From the NCBI RefSeq assembly GCF_014653945.1, contig NZ_BNAU01000003.1, positions 62,001-126,000 of the forward strand: 64,000 nucleotides of DNA. The letters run 5' to 3'. Source of the stretch: Amycolatopsis deserti (GTDB lineage: Bacteria; Actinomycetota; Actinomycetes; Mycobacteriales; Pseudonocardiaceae). Shown here in pieces: positions 1 through 10,595 of this stretch. How positions within the stretch are numbered: the first letter of the stretch is position 1; each line of letters begins with the position of its first letter. The notes under the pieces were generated by a model. It was not told the DNA's origin. It did no database searches and was given only the letters and a program-made list of their open reading frames with translations. Both the position numbers and the translations under genes were made by a program.

Positions 1-771
1 GACGAGGGCCGCGCGGCGATGCGCATCCAGCACAACTGCGCCATCGGCGTGTACGACGTGCTGCGCGACGGGGCCGACCCGTGGGTGGTCATGGAGTACG
101 TGCCCTCGCGCAACATGGCGGACTTCCTCGCTGAGTACGGCACGCTCACGCCCGAGCAGACCGCGTTCCTCGGCATCCAGCTCGCGTCGGCGCTGGCCGC
201 GGCGCACCGGGCCGGTGTCGTGCACCGCGGGCTGGAGCCGGGCAACGTGCTGCTCGCCGACGACGGTGGCGTCAAGGTCACCGACATCGGGTTCACCGGC
301 GCCGGGTTCAACCCCGCCTACCGGGCGCCGGAACTCTCCCGCGGCGCCACCGCCGCCGCGGCCACCGACGCGTTCTCGCTCGGCGCGACCCTGTACACGG
401 CTGTCGAGGGTGTGCCGCCCTACGGGGACCACGGCGGTGGGCCGCTGCGGCAGCCGGAGAAGGCCGGCGTGCTCGCGCCGGCGTTGATGAAGCTGCTGCG
501 CGAGGACCCGCTGAGCCGTCCCACGCTGGCCGACAGCATCACCTCGTTCCAGGCCATCACGCAGGGGCGGCAGACGGCGTTCATCCCGCCCACCGCGCCC
601 GCGCTGCCGACGGTGCCCGCGTTCCGGCCGCAGTCACCGCCACCGCCTCCGCCGAAGGAGCCGTTGGTGCGGATTTCGCCGGATCGGGTGCGGCAGCTGA
701 TCCTGGCGGCCATGGCTGTGCTTGTTGCCGCGGCCATTGGGATCGGGGTTACGCAGCTCTTGTTCTTGTGA
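1..771 (+). CDS. Ser/Thr protein kinase-like protein, 3' part, probable pseudokinase with C-terminal membrane anchor
   Basis: The reading frame is open from base 1, so the gene starts upstream; 256 residues are visible. The sequence starts within the kinase N-lobe (MRIQHNCAIGVYDV), then shows the catalytic loop, APE motif (AYRAPELSRG), the DAFSLGATLY helix, a proline-rich linker and a single membrane segment at the extreme C-terminus with almost nothing after it. The catalytic loop reads HRGLEPGN where active kinases have HRDLKPxN, so both the catalytic Asp and the following Lys are lost; the metal-binding motif is DIG instead of DFG. This points to a non-catalytic pseudokinase rather than an active PknB-type enzyme. 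It ends next to an intergenic repeat and is convergent with the LysR gene. The glycine-rich loop lies outside the window. Confidence 0.85.
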   Translation, partial: DEGRAAMRIQHNCAIGVYDVLRDGADPWVVMEYVPSRNMADFLAEYGTLTPEQTAFLGIQLASALAAAHRAGVVHRGLEPGNVLLADDGGVKVTDIGFTGAGFNPAYRAPELSRGATAAAATDAFSLGATLYTAVEGVPPYGDHGGGPLRQPEKAGVLAPALMKLLREDPLSRPTLADSITSFQAITQGRQTAFIPPTAPALPTVPAFRPQSPPPPPPKEPLVRISPDRVRQLILAAMAVLVAAAIGIGVTQLLFL

Positions 772-775
772 GTGG

Positions 776-993
776 GCGCTACGCGCGTATTTGACTGCGC
801 CGGCTTCGCTTCGCTACGCCCGGATCTGCCCCTCCCGAACCCGATCTTTCAGTGTTCGGTTGCCGAGAAGTCGCGTCAAGGCTGGAAAGAGTACCTTGAC
901 CCGACTGCTCGACAACCGATTTAGCTGGGGATCGGGTTGCGGGAGAGGGGTGGTTCGTGGGGGTTGTGCGTTGCGTTGCCGGGTGGCGGTTGG
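776..993. repeat. Dispersed intergenic repeat, copy 1
   Basis: This non-coding stretch between two convergent genes closely matches 27441-27620. Bases 802-867 and 27469-27534 are the same 66 nt except at two positions. The right-hand blocks (gctggggatcgggttgc and gttgccgggtggcggtt) are also shared. The element has complementary ends AACCCGATC/GATCGGGTT. This copy carries about 46 extra bases after 867 that contain their own inverted repeat, GTCAAGG ... CCTTGAC (877-901). Confidence 0.85.
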
Positions 994-994
994 G

Positions 995-1897
995 CTACGC
1001 GGCGATGTCGCTCTTGATGTCCTTGAGCACTTTGAGTAGGTGGCGGAGGGCGGGCTGGTCGCGTGAGCGGGTGGCGACCGCGGCGTGGATGGGGCGGATG
1101 GGCTCCGGGTTGCGGATTCGCCGGATCACGGCGCCGGGTTGCGGAGCGCCCAGGCCCAGCACCGGGACCACGCTGATTCCCAGCCCGGCCGCGACGAAGC
1201 CCTGCGCGGTGGCGTAGTCCTCGCACTCCATGACGAAGTTGGGCACGAAACCGGCGGCCCCGCAGGCGGCCATCAGCACGTCCCGGCACGGGCCGGGCAC
1301 GCCCTCGTTGTTGATCCACGGGTCGTCGGCCAGGTCGGCCAGGTCCACGACCCTCTTGCGGGCCAGCGGGTGGCCCTTCGGCAGCGCCACGCGGTACGGG
1401 TCGTCGAACAGGTGGTGCAGCTCGACGCCCGGATTCGAATAGTGGCCGGCGAACACCACGATCGCCACGTCGGCTTCACCGTTTTCCACCTGCGGCAGCG
1501 CATCGCCGGGTTCCAGGAGCCGCAGGTCCAGCCGCACGCCCGGGTACTCGGCCCGCAACGCCGCCACCGCGGGCGGCACCAGCGCCGCGCCGGCCGTCGC
1601 GAAGTAGCGGATCGCCAGGCGGCCCGTCCGGCCGGCCTTCAGGTCCGCCAGCTCCGACTCGGCCTTGGACAGCTGCGCGAACACGACCTCGGCGTGCTGG
1701 GACAGCAACGCGCCGGCCGGGGTGGGCCGCACACCGCGGCCAACCCGCTCCAGCAGCGCGACGCCCGCCTCGCGCTCCAAAGTGGACAACTGCTGACTGA
1801 TCGCGGACGGGGTGTAGCCGAGGTTGCGGGCGGCCGCGCTGATCGACCCGCTGGACACCACGGCCCGCAGCACCTGCAACCGGCGGACGTCGAGCAT
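995..1897 (-). CDS. LysR-family transcriptional regulator
   Basis: A 300-aa protein of normal LysR length. The N-terminal winged helix-turn-helix (MLDVRRLQVLRAVVSSGSIS, then AARNLGYTPSAISQQLSTLE, residues 1-60) is followed by a substrate-binding domain from about residue 90. It diverges from the EamA transporter at 1972; the short shared region (1898-1971) includes CTACA (1907-1911) and TGTAG (1930-1934), a possible dyad. LysR regulators usually control the adjacent divergent gene, so this one probably governs the exporter in response to a small metabolite; the ligand cannot be deduced. Its 3' end converges on the kinase-like gene across repeat copy 1. Confidence 0.93.
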   Translation of the reverse strand: MLDVRRLQVLRAVVSSGSISAAARNLGYTPSAISQQLSTLEREAGVALLERVGRGVRPTPAGALLSQHAEVVFAQLSKAESELADLKAGRTGRLAIRYFATAGAALVPPAVAALRAEYPGVRLDLRLLEPGDALPQVENGEADVAIVVFAGHYSNPGVELHHLFDDPYRVALPKGHPLARKRVVDLADLADDPWINNEGVPGPCRDVLMAACGAAGFVPNFVMECEDYATAQGFVAAGLGISVVPVLGLGAPQPGAVIRRIRNPEPIRPIHAAVATRSRDQPALRHLLKVLKDIKSDIAA

Positions 1898-1971
1898 GGC
1901 TCGATACTACAGTTCTGCTAACACCTGCGTGTAGGAAATTTCGCTTGTTCTTACATATCAACGACGCGATC

Positions 1972-2901
1972 GTGAAGATCGTGGGTGAACTGAAGACACT
2001 GCTGCGCCTGGGTGCCCTGGCGCTGATGTGGGGATCGAGCTTCCTCTGGATCAAGATCGGGCTGGCCGCGTTCACGCCGGTGCAGCTCGTGCTCATCCGC
2101 ACGGCGCTGGGCAGCGCGGTTCTGATCGGGCTCTGCTACGCCGGCGGCGACCGGCTCCCGGCCGACCGCCGCATCTGGCGGCACCTGCTCGTCGCGGCGC
2201 TGTTCCACAACGCGGTGCCGTTCCTGCTGATCGCGGTCGGCGAGCAGACCGTCAGCTCCGGCGTCACCGGTGTGCTGAACGCGACGGTTCCGCTGTGGAC
2301 GCTGGTCATGGCGCTGTTGGTGGGCGTCGAGCGCCGGCTCGACCCGCCGAAGCTCGCCGGACTGATCGTCGGCCTGGCCGGCAGCGTGCTGATCTTCGCG
2401 CCGTGGCAGGAGTCCGACCTGCTCAGCTGGGGCGCGCTGGCCTGCGTCGCCGCCGCGGTGAGCTACGGTTTCGTGTACGTCTACGAGGGCAAGCACTTGT
2501 CGGCCCCCGGCTCGTCGCCGGTCGCGCTCGCGGGCGCCCAGATGAGCGCCGCCACCGGGTTCACGATGCTCGCGATGCCCATCGGCGGCACGGCGCCGGT
2601 CCACCTGTCCGCCGGGCCGGTGATCGCCGTGCTCGTCCTCGGGGTGTTCTCGACCGGGATCGCGTTCGCGCTCAACTACCGGCTGCTGGCGACCGAGAGC
2701 GCGGTCACGGCGTCCGTCGTCGGCTACCTGCTGCCCGTGGTGTCCCTGGTCCTCGGCGCGCTCGTCCTCGGCGAATCCCTCAACCCGCGCGTGCTGACCG
2801 GGGTCGCCGTGGTGCTGGCCGGTGTCGCGCTCACCCGCGTGCGACGGCGGGTGGTGGCTCAGACCAGCCTGCGGTCCGAGGCCCAGCGGGAGAGCTCGTA
2901 G
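1972..2901 (+). CDS. EamA/DMT-family transporter
   Basis: An integral membrane protein of about 309 aa with roughly ten hydrophobic segments forming two EamA repeats (ALALMWGSSFLWIKIGLAAF opens the first, WGALACVAAAVSYGFVYVYE the second). Members of the drug/metabolite transporter superfamily mostly export amino acids, nucleosides or metabolites; the substrate here is unknown. The start is uncertain: TTG at 1945, GTG at 1972 and GTG at 1981 are all in frame, and no ribosome-binding site is decisive. The gene diverges from a LysR regulator, a common regulator/exporter pairing. Its last 43 bases overlap the 3' end of the response-regulator gene on the other strand. Confidence 0.9.
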   Translation: MKIVGELKTLLRLGALALMWGSSFLWIKIGLAAFTPVQLVLIRTALGSAVLIGLCYAGGDRLPADRRIWRHLLVAALFHNAVPFLLIAVGEQTVSSGVTGVLNATVPLWTLVMALLVGVERRLDPPKLAGLIVGLAGSVLIFAPWQESDLLSWGALACVAAAVSYGFVYVYEGKHLSAPGSSPVALAGAQMSAATGFTMLAMPIGGTAPVHLSAGPVIAVLVLGVFSTGIAFALNYRLLATESAVTASVVGYLLPVVSLVLGALVLGESLNPRVLTGVAVVLAGVALTRVRRRVVAQTSLRSEAQRESS

Positions 2902-3533
2902 CGGTTGGACAGCTGGGTCTTGCGCAGGACGCTGGACACGTGCGTCTCGACGGTCTTCACCGAGATGAACAGCTCCGAGGCGATCTCCTTGTACGCGTAG
3001 CCCCGCGCGAGCAGCCGCAGCACGTCCCGCTCGCGCGGGGTCAGCAGGTCCAGCTCGGGGTCGCTGATCGGCGCCGAGCCCGGCCGGTCGGCGAACGCGT
3101 CCAGCACGAAACCGGCCAGCCGCGGCGAGAACACCGCGTCGCCCTCGGACACGCGGGCGATGGCCCGCACCAGCTCCTTGGACGAGATGGTCTTGGTGAC
3201 GTACCCGCGGGCGCCGGCGCGGATGACCGCGATGACGTCCTCGGCCGCGTCGGACACCGACAGCGCCAGGAACACCACATCCGGCAGGTCGGTGCGGACG
3301 CGGCGGAGCACTTCGGCGCCGCCGCCGTCGGGCATGTGCACGTCGAGCAGCACGACCTGCGGCTTCGTCCGGGCGATGCCGGCGACCGCCTCGGCGACCG
3401 AGCCGGCCTCGCCGACCACCCGCACCTCGTCGGTGATCGAGTCCAGTTCGGTGCGCACCCCGGCCCGGAACAGCGCGTGGTCGTCGACCAGGAACACGCT
3501 GATGGGGGCCTTCGGCTGCGGTGTCTCGCTCAA
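2859..3533 (-). CDS. LuxR/NarL-type response regulator of the PspC-kinase pair
   Basis: A 224-aa regulator with a receiver domain (acidic pair in FLVDDHALFRAG, phospho-acceptor Asp in VVLLDVHMPDGG, conserved Lys in GYVTKTISS) and a C-terminal LuxR helix-turn-helix (LTPRERDVLRLLARGYAYKE, then IASELFISVKTVETHVSS). The start is a TTG at 3531-3533, six bases after a GGAGG, and it overlaps the kinase stop codon as TTGA. A long open frame continues further upstream but is only the shadow of the kinase gene. Tight coupling to the kinase indicates a cognate two-component pair; the likely target is the divergent PspC/toastrack operon. Confidence 0.93.
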   Translation of the reverse strand: MSETPQPKAPISVFLVDDHALFRAGVRTELDSITDEVRVVGEAGSVAEAVAGIARTKPQVVLLDVHMPDGGGAEVLRRVRTDLPDVVFLALSVSDAAEDVIAVIRAGARGYVTKTISSKELVRAIARVSEGDAVFSPRLAGFVLDAFADRPGSAPISDPELDLLTPRERDVLRLLARGYAYKEIASELFISVKTVETHVSSVLRKTQLSNRYELSRWASDRRLV

Positions 3534-4873
3534 CGCGTTCCTCCAGATTCGGCTTTCACCGGCATTTCCAGCTGCACCTCGGTGCCGTCCCCGGGCGCCG
3601 TGCGCAGCCGTACCGTGCCGCCGTTGCGCTCCATCCTCCCCCGGATGGAGTCCGCGAGGCCATGCCGGTCCTCCGACACGGTCTCCGGGTCGAAGCCCTT
3701 GCCCCGGTCCCGCACGAACACGGTGACCGCGGTGGGCTCCACCTCGGCGTACACGCTCACCTCGTCGACCCCCGCGTGCTTGGCCGCGTTGACCATCGCC
3801 TCGCGGGCCGCCAGCACCAGCGCGGTGAGGCGCTCGTCCAGCTGCGCGTCGCCGACCACGACCTGCGACACCGAGATCGCGAACGTGTCCTCGACCTCGC
3901 CGCACGCGGTGGCGATCGCCTGCGAAAACTGACCGCCGCCGACCTCCTGCTTGGGCGTCCCATAACCGGACGGGCCGTAGAGCCAGCCACGCAGCTCGCG
4001 TTCCTGGCTGCGCGCCAGGCGGGCGACCTCCTTCGGCGACTCCGACTGCTTCTGGATCAGCGCCAGGGTCTGCAGCACCGAGTCGTGCAGGTGCGCGGCG
4101 ATCTCCGCGCGCTCCTCGGTGCGGATGCGGGCCCGGCGCTCCTCCCCCAGGTCGCGGCCCATCCGCAGCCAGAACGGCACGGTCAGCACCGCCACCCCGA
4201 CCAACGTCGCGAGCACCGCGAGCAACGCGAACTTCACTTGGTCGAACGAACCGGTGCGCAGCACGACGACACCGATCCCGGTGATCACGAGCGCGACACC
4301 GGCCAGGATGCGGACCGCGGCCGACCATCCCCCGCCGCCGAGCACCATGCCCGCGACACCCGAGCGCGCCCCGTCCCGCCAGCGGCGGCGCTGCGACTCG
4401 TCGGCCTCCCGCCACACGACCGCGGCGCCGACCATGCCGAGCGCCAGTGGCACCGCGACCCAGCCGTTGATCGCCCCGGTGATGGCGCCGCCGGCGACCA
4501 GCAGGCCGATGCCGAGGATGAGCAGGCCGATGGCCTGCTGCTTCTCCTTCGGGGTGGCCGGCGTCTCGCTCTCCTCGCGGCGCCGCTGCGGCACGAACAC
4601 CCACAGCAGCCCGTAGGCCACCAGCCCGGCCCCGCCGAACGCCGCCAGTATCGCGAACGTGGCGCGCACCCACAGCACCTTGATGCCGAGGTGGTCGGCC
4701 ATGCCGGAGGCGACCCCCGCCACCACCCGGCTGGACCGGCGCCGGTACATCCTGGGCCGCTCGTCGGCCTCCGTCAGCGCGCTCCCGGCGGCCGGCACGA
4801 TCGACGCCTCGCCCGGTGGGCGCGGCAGCGGCATCCCGGTCTCGGTCCGCGGCTTCTCCTGCACGTGATCCAT
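3530..4873 (-). CDS. PspC-domain sensor histidine kinase (LiaS/NarL-type)
   Basis: A 447-aa membrane kinase. Near residues 40-105 it has a PspC domain (YRRRSSRVVAGVASGMADHL, then a hydrophobic segment), followed by three or four more membrane segments. The HisKA_3-type phosphoacceptor box is AAHLHDSVLQTLALIQ, the N-box REAMVNAAKHAG and the G-box DRGKGFDPE. The PspC domain is an envelope-stress sensing module known from actinobacterial Psp/Lia-like systems, so the kinase probably senses membrane or cell-wall damage. The chosen ATG (4871-4873) gives a natural N-terminus; a longer start at 4900 is possible. It is coupled to the downstream regulator gene and diverges from a second PspC protein. 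Confidence 0.93.
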   Translation of the reverse strand: MDHVQEKPRTETGMPLPRPPGEASIVPAAGSALTEADERPRMYRRRSSRVVAGVASGMADHLGIKVLWVRATFAILAAFGGAGLVAYGLLWVFVPQRRREESETPATPKEKQQAIGLLILGIGLLVAGGAITGAINGWVAVPLALGMVGAAVVWREADESQRRRWRDGARSGVAGMVLGGGGWSAAVRILAGVALVITGIGVVVLRTGSFDQVKFALLAVLATLVGVAVLTVPFWLRMGRDLGEERRARIRTEERAEIAAHLHDSVLQTLALIQKQSESPKEVARLARSQERELRGWLYGPSGYGTPKQEVGGGQFSQAIATACGEVEDTFAISVSQVVVGDAQLDERLTALVLAAREAMVNAAKHAGVDEVSVYAEVEPTAVTVFVRDRGKGFDPETVSEDRHGLADSIRGRMERNGGTVRLRTAPGDGTEVQLEMPVKAESGGTR

Positions 4874-4998
4874 GGTTCTGCCATGGTCACATGCCCGCAA
4901 GCACGATTCATCAGGGAAAACCCCGGGGATCGCCGCCGCGGCGAACTCAGGGTCGTTCCCCGATGTGCGCGCGGCCCGGCTCCCGCATGCTGGTCACC

Positions 4999-6249
4999 AT
5001 GAACGACACGGCAGAGGCTCCGAAACCGCATGGCCTGGGCGGTTTCGAGGAGACCGTGAAGGACTTCTGGGCCAGCCGCCCGCGCCGTCCCGCCCGGGGC
5101 GGCAAGATCGGCGGTGTCGCGGCGGCCATCGGCAACCGGTACGGCATCGACCCGGTGATCGTGCGGGTGGCGTTCGTGACGGCGACCGTGTTCGGCGGGG
5201 TCGGCGCTTCGCTGTACCTGCTGTGCTGGCTGCTGTTCCCGGCCGAGGGCGACACGGCGTCGCCGATCGAGTCGCTGTTCGGGCAGGGCCGCAGCTCGAT
5301 GTCCAAGCACATGACGATCGTGCTGGCCATCCTGTTCTTCCCGCTGTCCAGCTGGGCGTTCGCCGGGGGCTGGTTCGACGGGGGCGGCATCATCGGGGCG
5401 GCCATGATGGTCACCGCGCTGTACCTGCTGCACCGCGGGCGCGGGCACCTCAACCGGCCGGTACCGGCGACGCCCGCGGCGGCCGGGGTGGGTCCGGCGG
5501 CGTTCTCGATGAGCGCGCCGGGCACCACCGAGCAGGCCGAGTCCGGGTGGGACCCGCTGGGCGCCGACCCGATGGCCTGGGACTTGCCGGACCCGGTTCC
5601 GCCGCCGTCCCCGGCCCCGCCGCGACCGCCGCGCGCGCCACGGCGGACGAGCAAGATCGGTGTCGCGACCTTCGGCCTCGCGCTGCTGGTCGCGGGGGTC
5701 GGCGCGGCGATCGGTTCGACCGGTGACGCGTGGTTCTCGCCGCAGCACGTGATCGGCCTGGTGCTCGGGGTGCTGGGTGTCGGGATGGTGGCCGGTGCGT
5801 TCGCCGGCGGCGGGCGCAAGCTGGCCGTGCTGGCGGTGCCGCTGTCGATCGTGGGCGTCGCGCTCACCACCGTGCCGATCGGCGACTACTCCGGCGGGAT
5901 GGGCGACCTGCGGGTCACGCCGGCGAGCGCGGCCGAGGTGCTGCCGAGCTACCAGCGCACGGCCGGGACGGTCGACCTGGACCTGACCAGGCTGCCCGCG
6001 GACGTGCCGGTGCGGACCGAGGTGCACCTCGGCGCGGGCGACACGACGGTGCGCGTGCCGGCGACGGCGGACGTCACCTACTCGTGCGCGTCGCAAGCCG
6101 GGGACGTGAGCTGCTTCGGCCGGGAGACCAACGGCGTCGGGATCGCCCCGCTCACCGGGGTGGACTACGGAATCGACGGTCCGGGCGGGCTGCAGCTGAC
6201 GCTGACGGCCGACCAGGGCGTCGGGAGCCTGGAGGTGCGTCGTGGCTGA
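4999..6249 (+). CDS. PspC-domain membrane protein with C-terminal toastrack-like domain
   Basis: About 416 aa. An N-terminal PspC domain (RGGKIGGVAAAIGNRYGIDP, then VIVRVAFVTATVFGGVGASL) is followed by a pair of membrane segments, a proline-rich cytoplasmic linker (PVPPPSPAPPRPPRAPRR, about residues 200-215) and two more membrane segments. The extracellular C-terminal region is beta-rich and contains VRTEVHLGAGDTTVRVPATA, the pattern of toastrack/DUF2154-like adhesion domains found with PspC and LiaF proteins. Its two cysteines (YSCASQAGDVSCFG) may form a disulfide outside the membrane. It diverges from the PspC-kinase and is probably the target and effector of that pair. The start could also be the ATG at 4987. 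Confidence 0.88.
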   Translation: MNDTAEAPKPHGLGGFEETVKDFWASRPRRPARGGKIGGVAAAIGNRYGIDPVIVRVAFVTATVFGGVGASLYLLCWLLFPAEGDTASPIESLFGQGRSSMSKHMTIVLAILFFPLSSWAFAGGWFDGGGIIGAAMMVTALYLLHRGRGHLNRPVPATPAAAGVGPAAFSMSAPGTTEQAESGWDPLGADPMAWDLPDPVPPPSPAPPRPPRAPRRTSKIGVATFGLALLVAGVGAAIGSTGDAWFSPQHVIGLVLGVLGVGMVAGAFAGGGRKLAVLAVPLSIVGVALTTVPIGDYSGGMGDLRVTPASAAEVLPSYQRTAGTVDLDLTRLPADVPVRTEVHLGAGDTTVRVPATADVTYSCASQAGDVSCFGRETNGVGIAPLTGVDYGIDGPGGLQLTLTADQGVGSLEVRRG

Positions 6250-6487
6250 GCACGAGAACCCGTACACCTACGACACGGAGACGCCCGCACAGCCGGAGCG
6301 CCGCCGCGGGGTCGACGTCTTCACGCTCATCATCGGGATCGCGACGCTGCTGGTCTCGGCGTACGTCCTGTCCGACGGCGCCACCTGGCTGCCCGCCTTC
6401 GACCTGAAGTGGGTGCTGGCCGGCGGCGCGGTGCTCGTCGGGGTGCTGATGCTGGGCGCGTCGATGCGCGGAGGCCGGCGGGACTGA
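6242..6487 (+). CDS. Small two-helix membrane protein of the PspC operon
   Basis: An 81-aa protein that starts at a GTG (6242) overlapping the end of the PspC gene by 8 bases, so the two are translationally coupled. After a polar N-terminus of about 24 residues there are two hydrophobic segments (VFTLIIGIATLLVSAYVL and WVLAGGAVLVGVLMLGAS), then a short basic tail. It resembles the small LiaI/toastrack-associated membrane proteins that accompany PspC genes. The function is probably to assist the envelope-stress sensor, which is inferred from context only. A terminator follows at 6515-6540. Confidence 0.85.
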   Translation: MAEHENPYTYDTETPAQPERRRGVDVFTLIIGIATLLVSAYVLSDGATWLPAFDLKWVLAGGAVLVGVLMLGASMRGGRRD

Positions 6488-6514
6488 CGCCGGTCGTTGC
6501 CAGGCCACGGAGGA

Positions 6515-6540
6515 GGGAGCCGTCCACGGCTCCCTTTTTC
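6515..6540 (+). terminator. Rho-independent terminator of the PspC operon
   Basis: A 9-bp perfect stem (GGGAGCCGT/ACGGCTCCC) with a 2-base minimal loop is followed by TTTTTC. It lies 28 bases after the stop codon of the small membrane protein. Confidence 0.9.
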
Positions 6541-6544
6541 GTCA

Positions 6545-6736
6545 CCAGGTGAGCATCGAGAGGTAGACGCCCGCAGACCGAGGAACTCGACCGACTCGGC
6601 CCGGAAATCGGTCTGGTAGGAGTCGACCGGCTTCTCGACGGCCTCCTGCCGGGCGCCCTCCGGGATCACCTGGTTCGTGCCGCGCTGCTGGCCGACGAGC
6701 ACGAAGCTGTGCGGCGCCCGCCCCTCGGCGACCGGG
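6545..6736 (-). pseudogene. Possible frameshifted gene remnant downstream of guaA
   Basis: Between the PspC terminator and guaA, the minus strand has coding-like sequence (LAAHPVAEGRAPHSFVLVGQ ... DSYQTDFRAESVEFLG) that loses its frame near 6575. A one-base shift then gives a plausible C-terminus, GVYLSMLTW, and a stop. No family is recognised. It could be the tail of a decayed gene once co-transcribed with guaA, or chance open frame in GC-rich DNA. Confidence 0.35.
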
Positions 6737-6774
6737 TGGGCGGCCAGCACGCCGCCCCCAGGTCAGTCCCTCCG

Positions 6775-8336
<1,562 letters not shown>

Positions 8337-8638
8337 CGGACCTCCATCAGGACGACGTGTGTCTCCCATCGTCCCAGGTGGGCTGGGTCACGTGCCGCCC
8401 GGGACGGGGTTACGGCGAAGGCCCCGGGCGCGCGGCCCAGGGCCTTCGGACGAGTGGTGGCCGGTACGGCGGTCGCCTCTCGGCGAGAAGTCCGAACAGG
8501 GCTCCGGCCGAACCGGTGTTCCCTGACGGCGATATTGGTGAGGCCCGGGGGACACGGACCGCACCGACCAGCTCGTACAACCGGCCCGGCGCGCCGGGTA
8601 TTCCGTAACGGGCCGATCGGCGGAGACGATCTTGGTGC
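8337..8638. other. 302-bp intergenic region upstream of guaA
   Basis: This divergent interval between guaA and the small membrane protein gene has no convincing ORF. It contains the hairpin GAAGGCCC (8417-8424)/GGGCCTTC (8440-8447), which lies in the probable guaA leader. No known purine riboswitch core was recognised. Promoters for both neighbours must lie here but could not be assigned. Confidence 0.5.
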
Positions 8639-9070
8639 GTGGCCGACACCGTGGAGGAGGGCGATTTCCGCTGGTGCCTGCGCGGGTGCGCGTGGATGCT
8701 GCTGTACCTCGTCATCGGGTTCGGCTGGTTCCTCGCGGTGTGGTTCCCGATGCGCTGGTACCACCGTGCCTGCAACACCGACATCGAACCCGGTACGGGT
8801 TTCGGCCTGTTGTTCGTGTTCGCCTTGGAGCTGGTGGCCCTCGTGGCCTACTCCGGCTTGGCCGGCTGGCTGATCGTCCGGCTCGCCCGGAAGCGGGTGT
8901 GGCGGTGGCTGGTGCCGGTGGTGGTGATCGTGCTCGCCGGCGCCGTCCTGGTGACCTGGGCGTTCTGGGTGTGGGAGGTCCGCGGCCTGGTGGTGCCGAC
9001 CGCGCTGAACCGGGCCTGCCTCGTCGAGGATCCGCCCGGGTGGCCCTCCTTCCTGCCGATCCCCCGCTGA
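8639..9070 (+). CDS. Small membrane protein of unknown function
   Basis: A 143-aa protein starting at a GTG. It has three or four hydrophobic segments: AWMLLYLVIGFGWFLAVWF, FGLLFVFALELVALVAYSGL continuing into AGWLIV, and WLVPVVVIVLAGAVLVTWAF. The first loop carries a conserved-looking RWYHRACNTD stretch and the C-terminal tail has a single Cys (NRACLVEDPPG). No family is recognised. It stands alone between the divergent guaA gene and the co-directional aldehyde dehydrogenase, which starts about 80 bases downstream and may be independently transcribed. Confidence 0.75.
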   Translation: MADTVEEGDFRWCLRGCAWMLLYLVIGFGWFLAVWFPMRWYHRACNTDIEPGTGFGLLFVFALELVALVAYSGLAGWLIVRLARKRVWRWLVPVVVIVLAGAVLVTWAFWVWEVRGLVVPTALNRACLVEDPPGWPSFLPIPR

Positions 9071-9149
9071 AGTCACCCGATCGGGGCGATGCGGGCGGCA
9101 CGCGTGGAACGTGAAACCACCTTCCCCCCGGCGCTCTAAGTTGTCAGGC

Positions 9150-10566
<1,417 letters not shown>

Positions 10567-10595
<29 letters not shown>

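Noticed and set aside
2859-4673. A 604-codon minus-strand open frame that would fuse a long N-terminus to the response regulator
   Set aside because: The N-terminal 380 residues are a shadow of the histidine-kinase gene. The TTG at 3531-3533 with GGAGG gives a normal regulator.
8337-8638. Purine riboswitch in the guaA leader
   Set aside because: Only a simple 8-bp hairpin was found and no conserved purine-riboswitch core was recognised.
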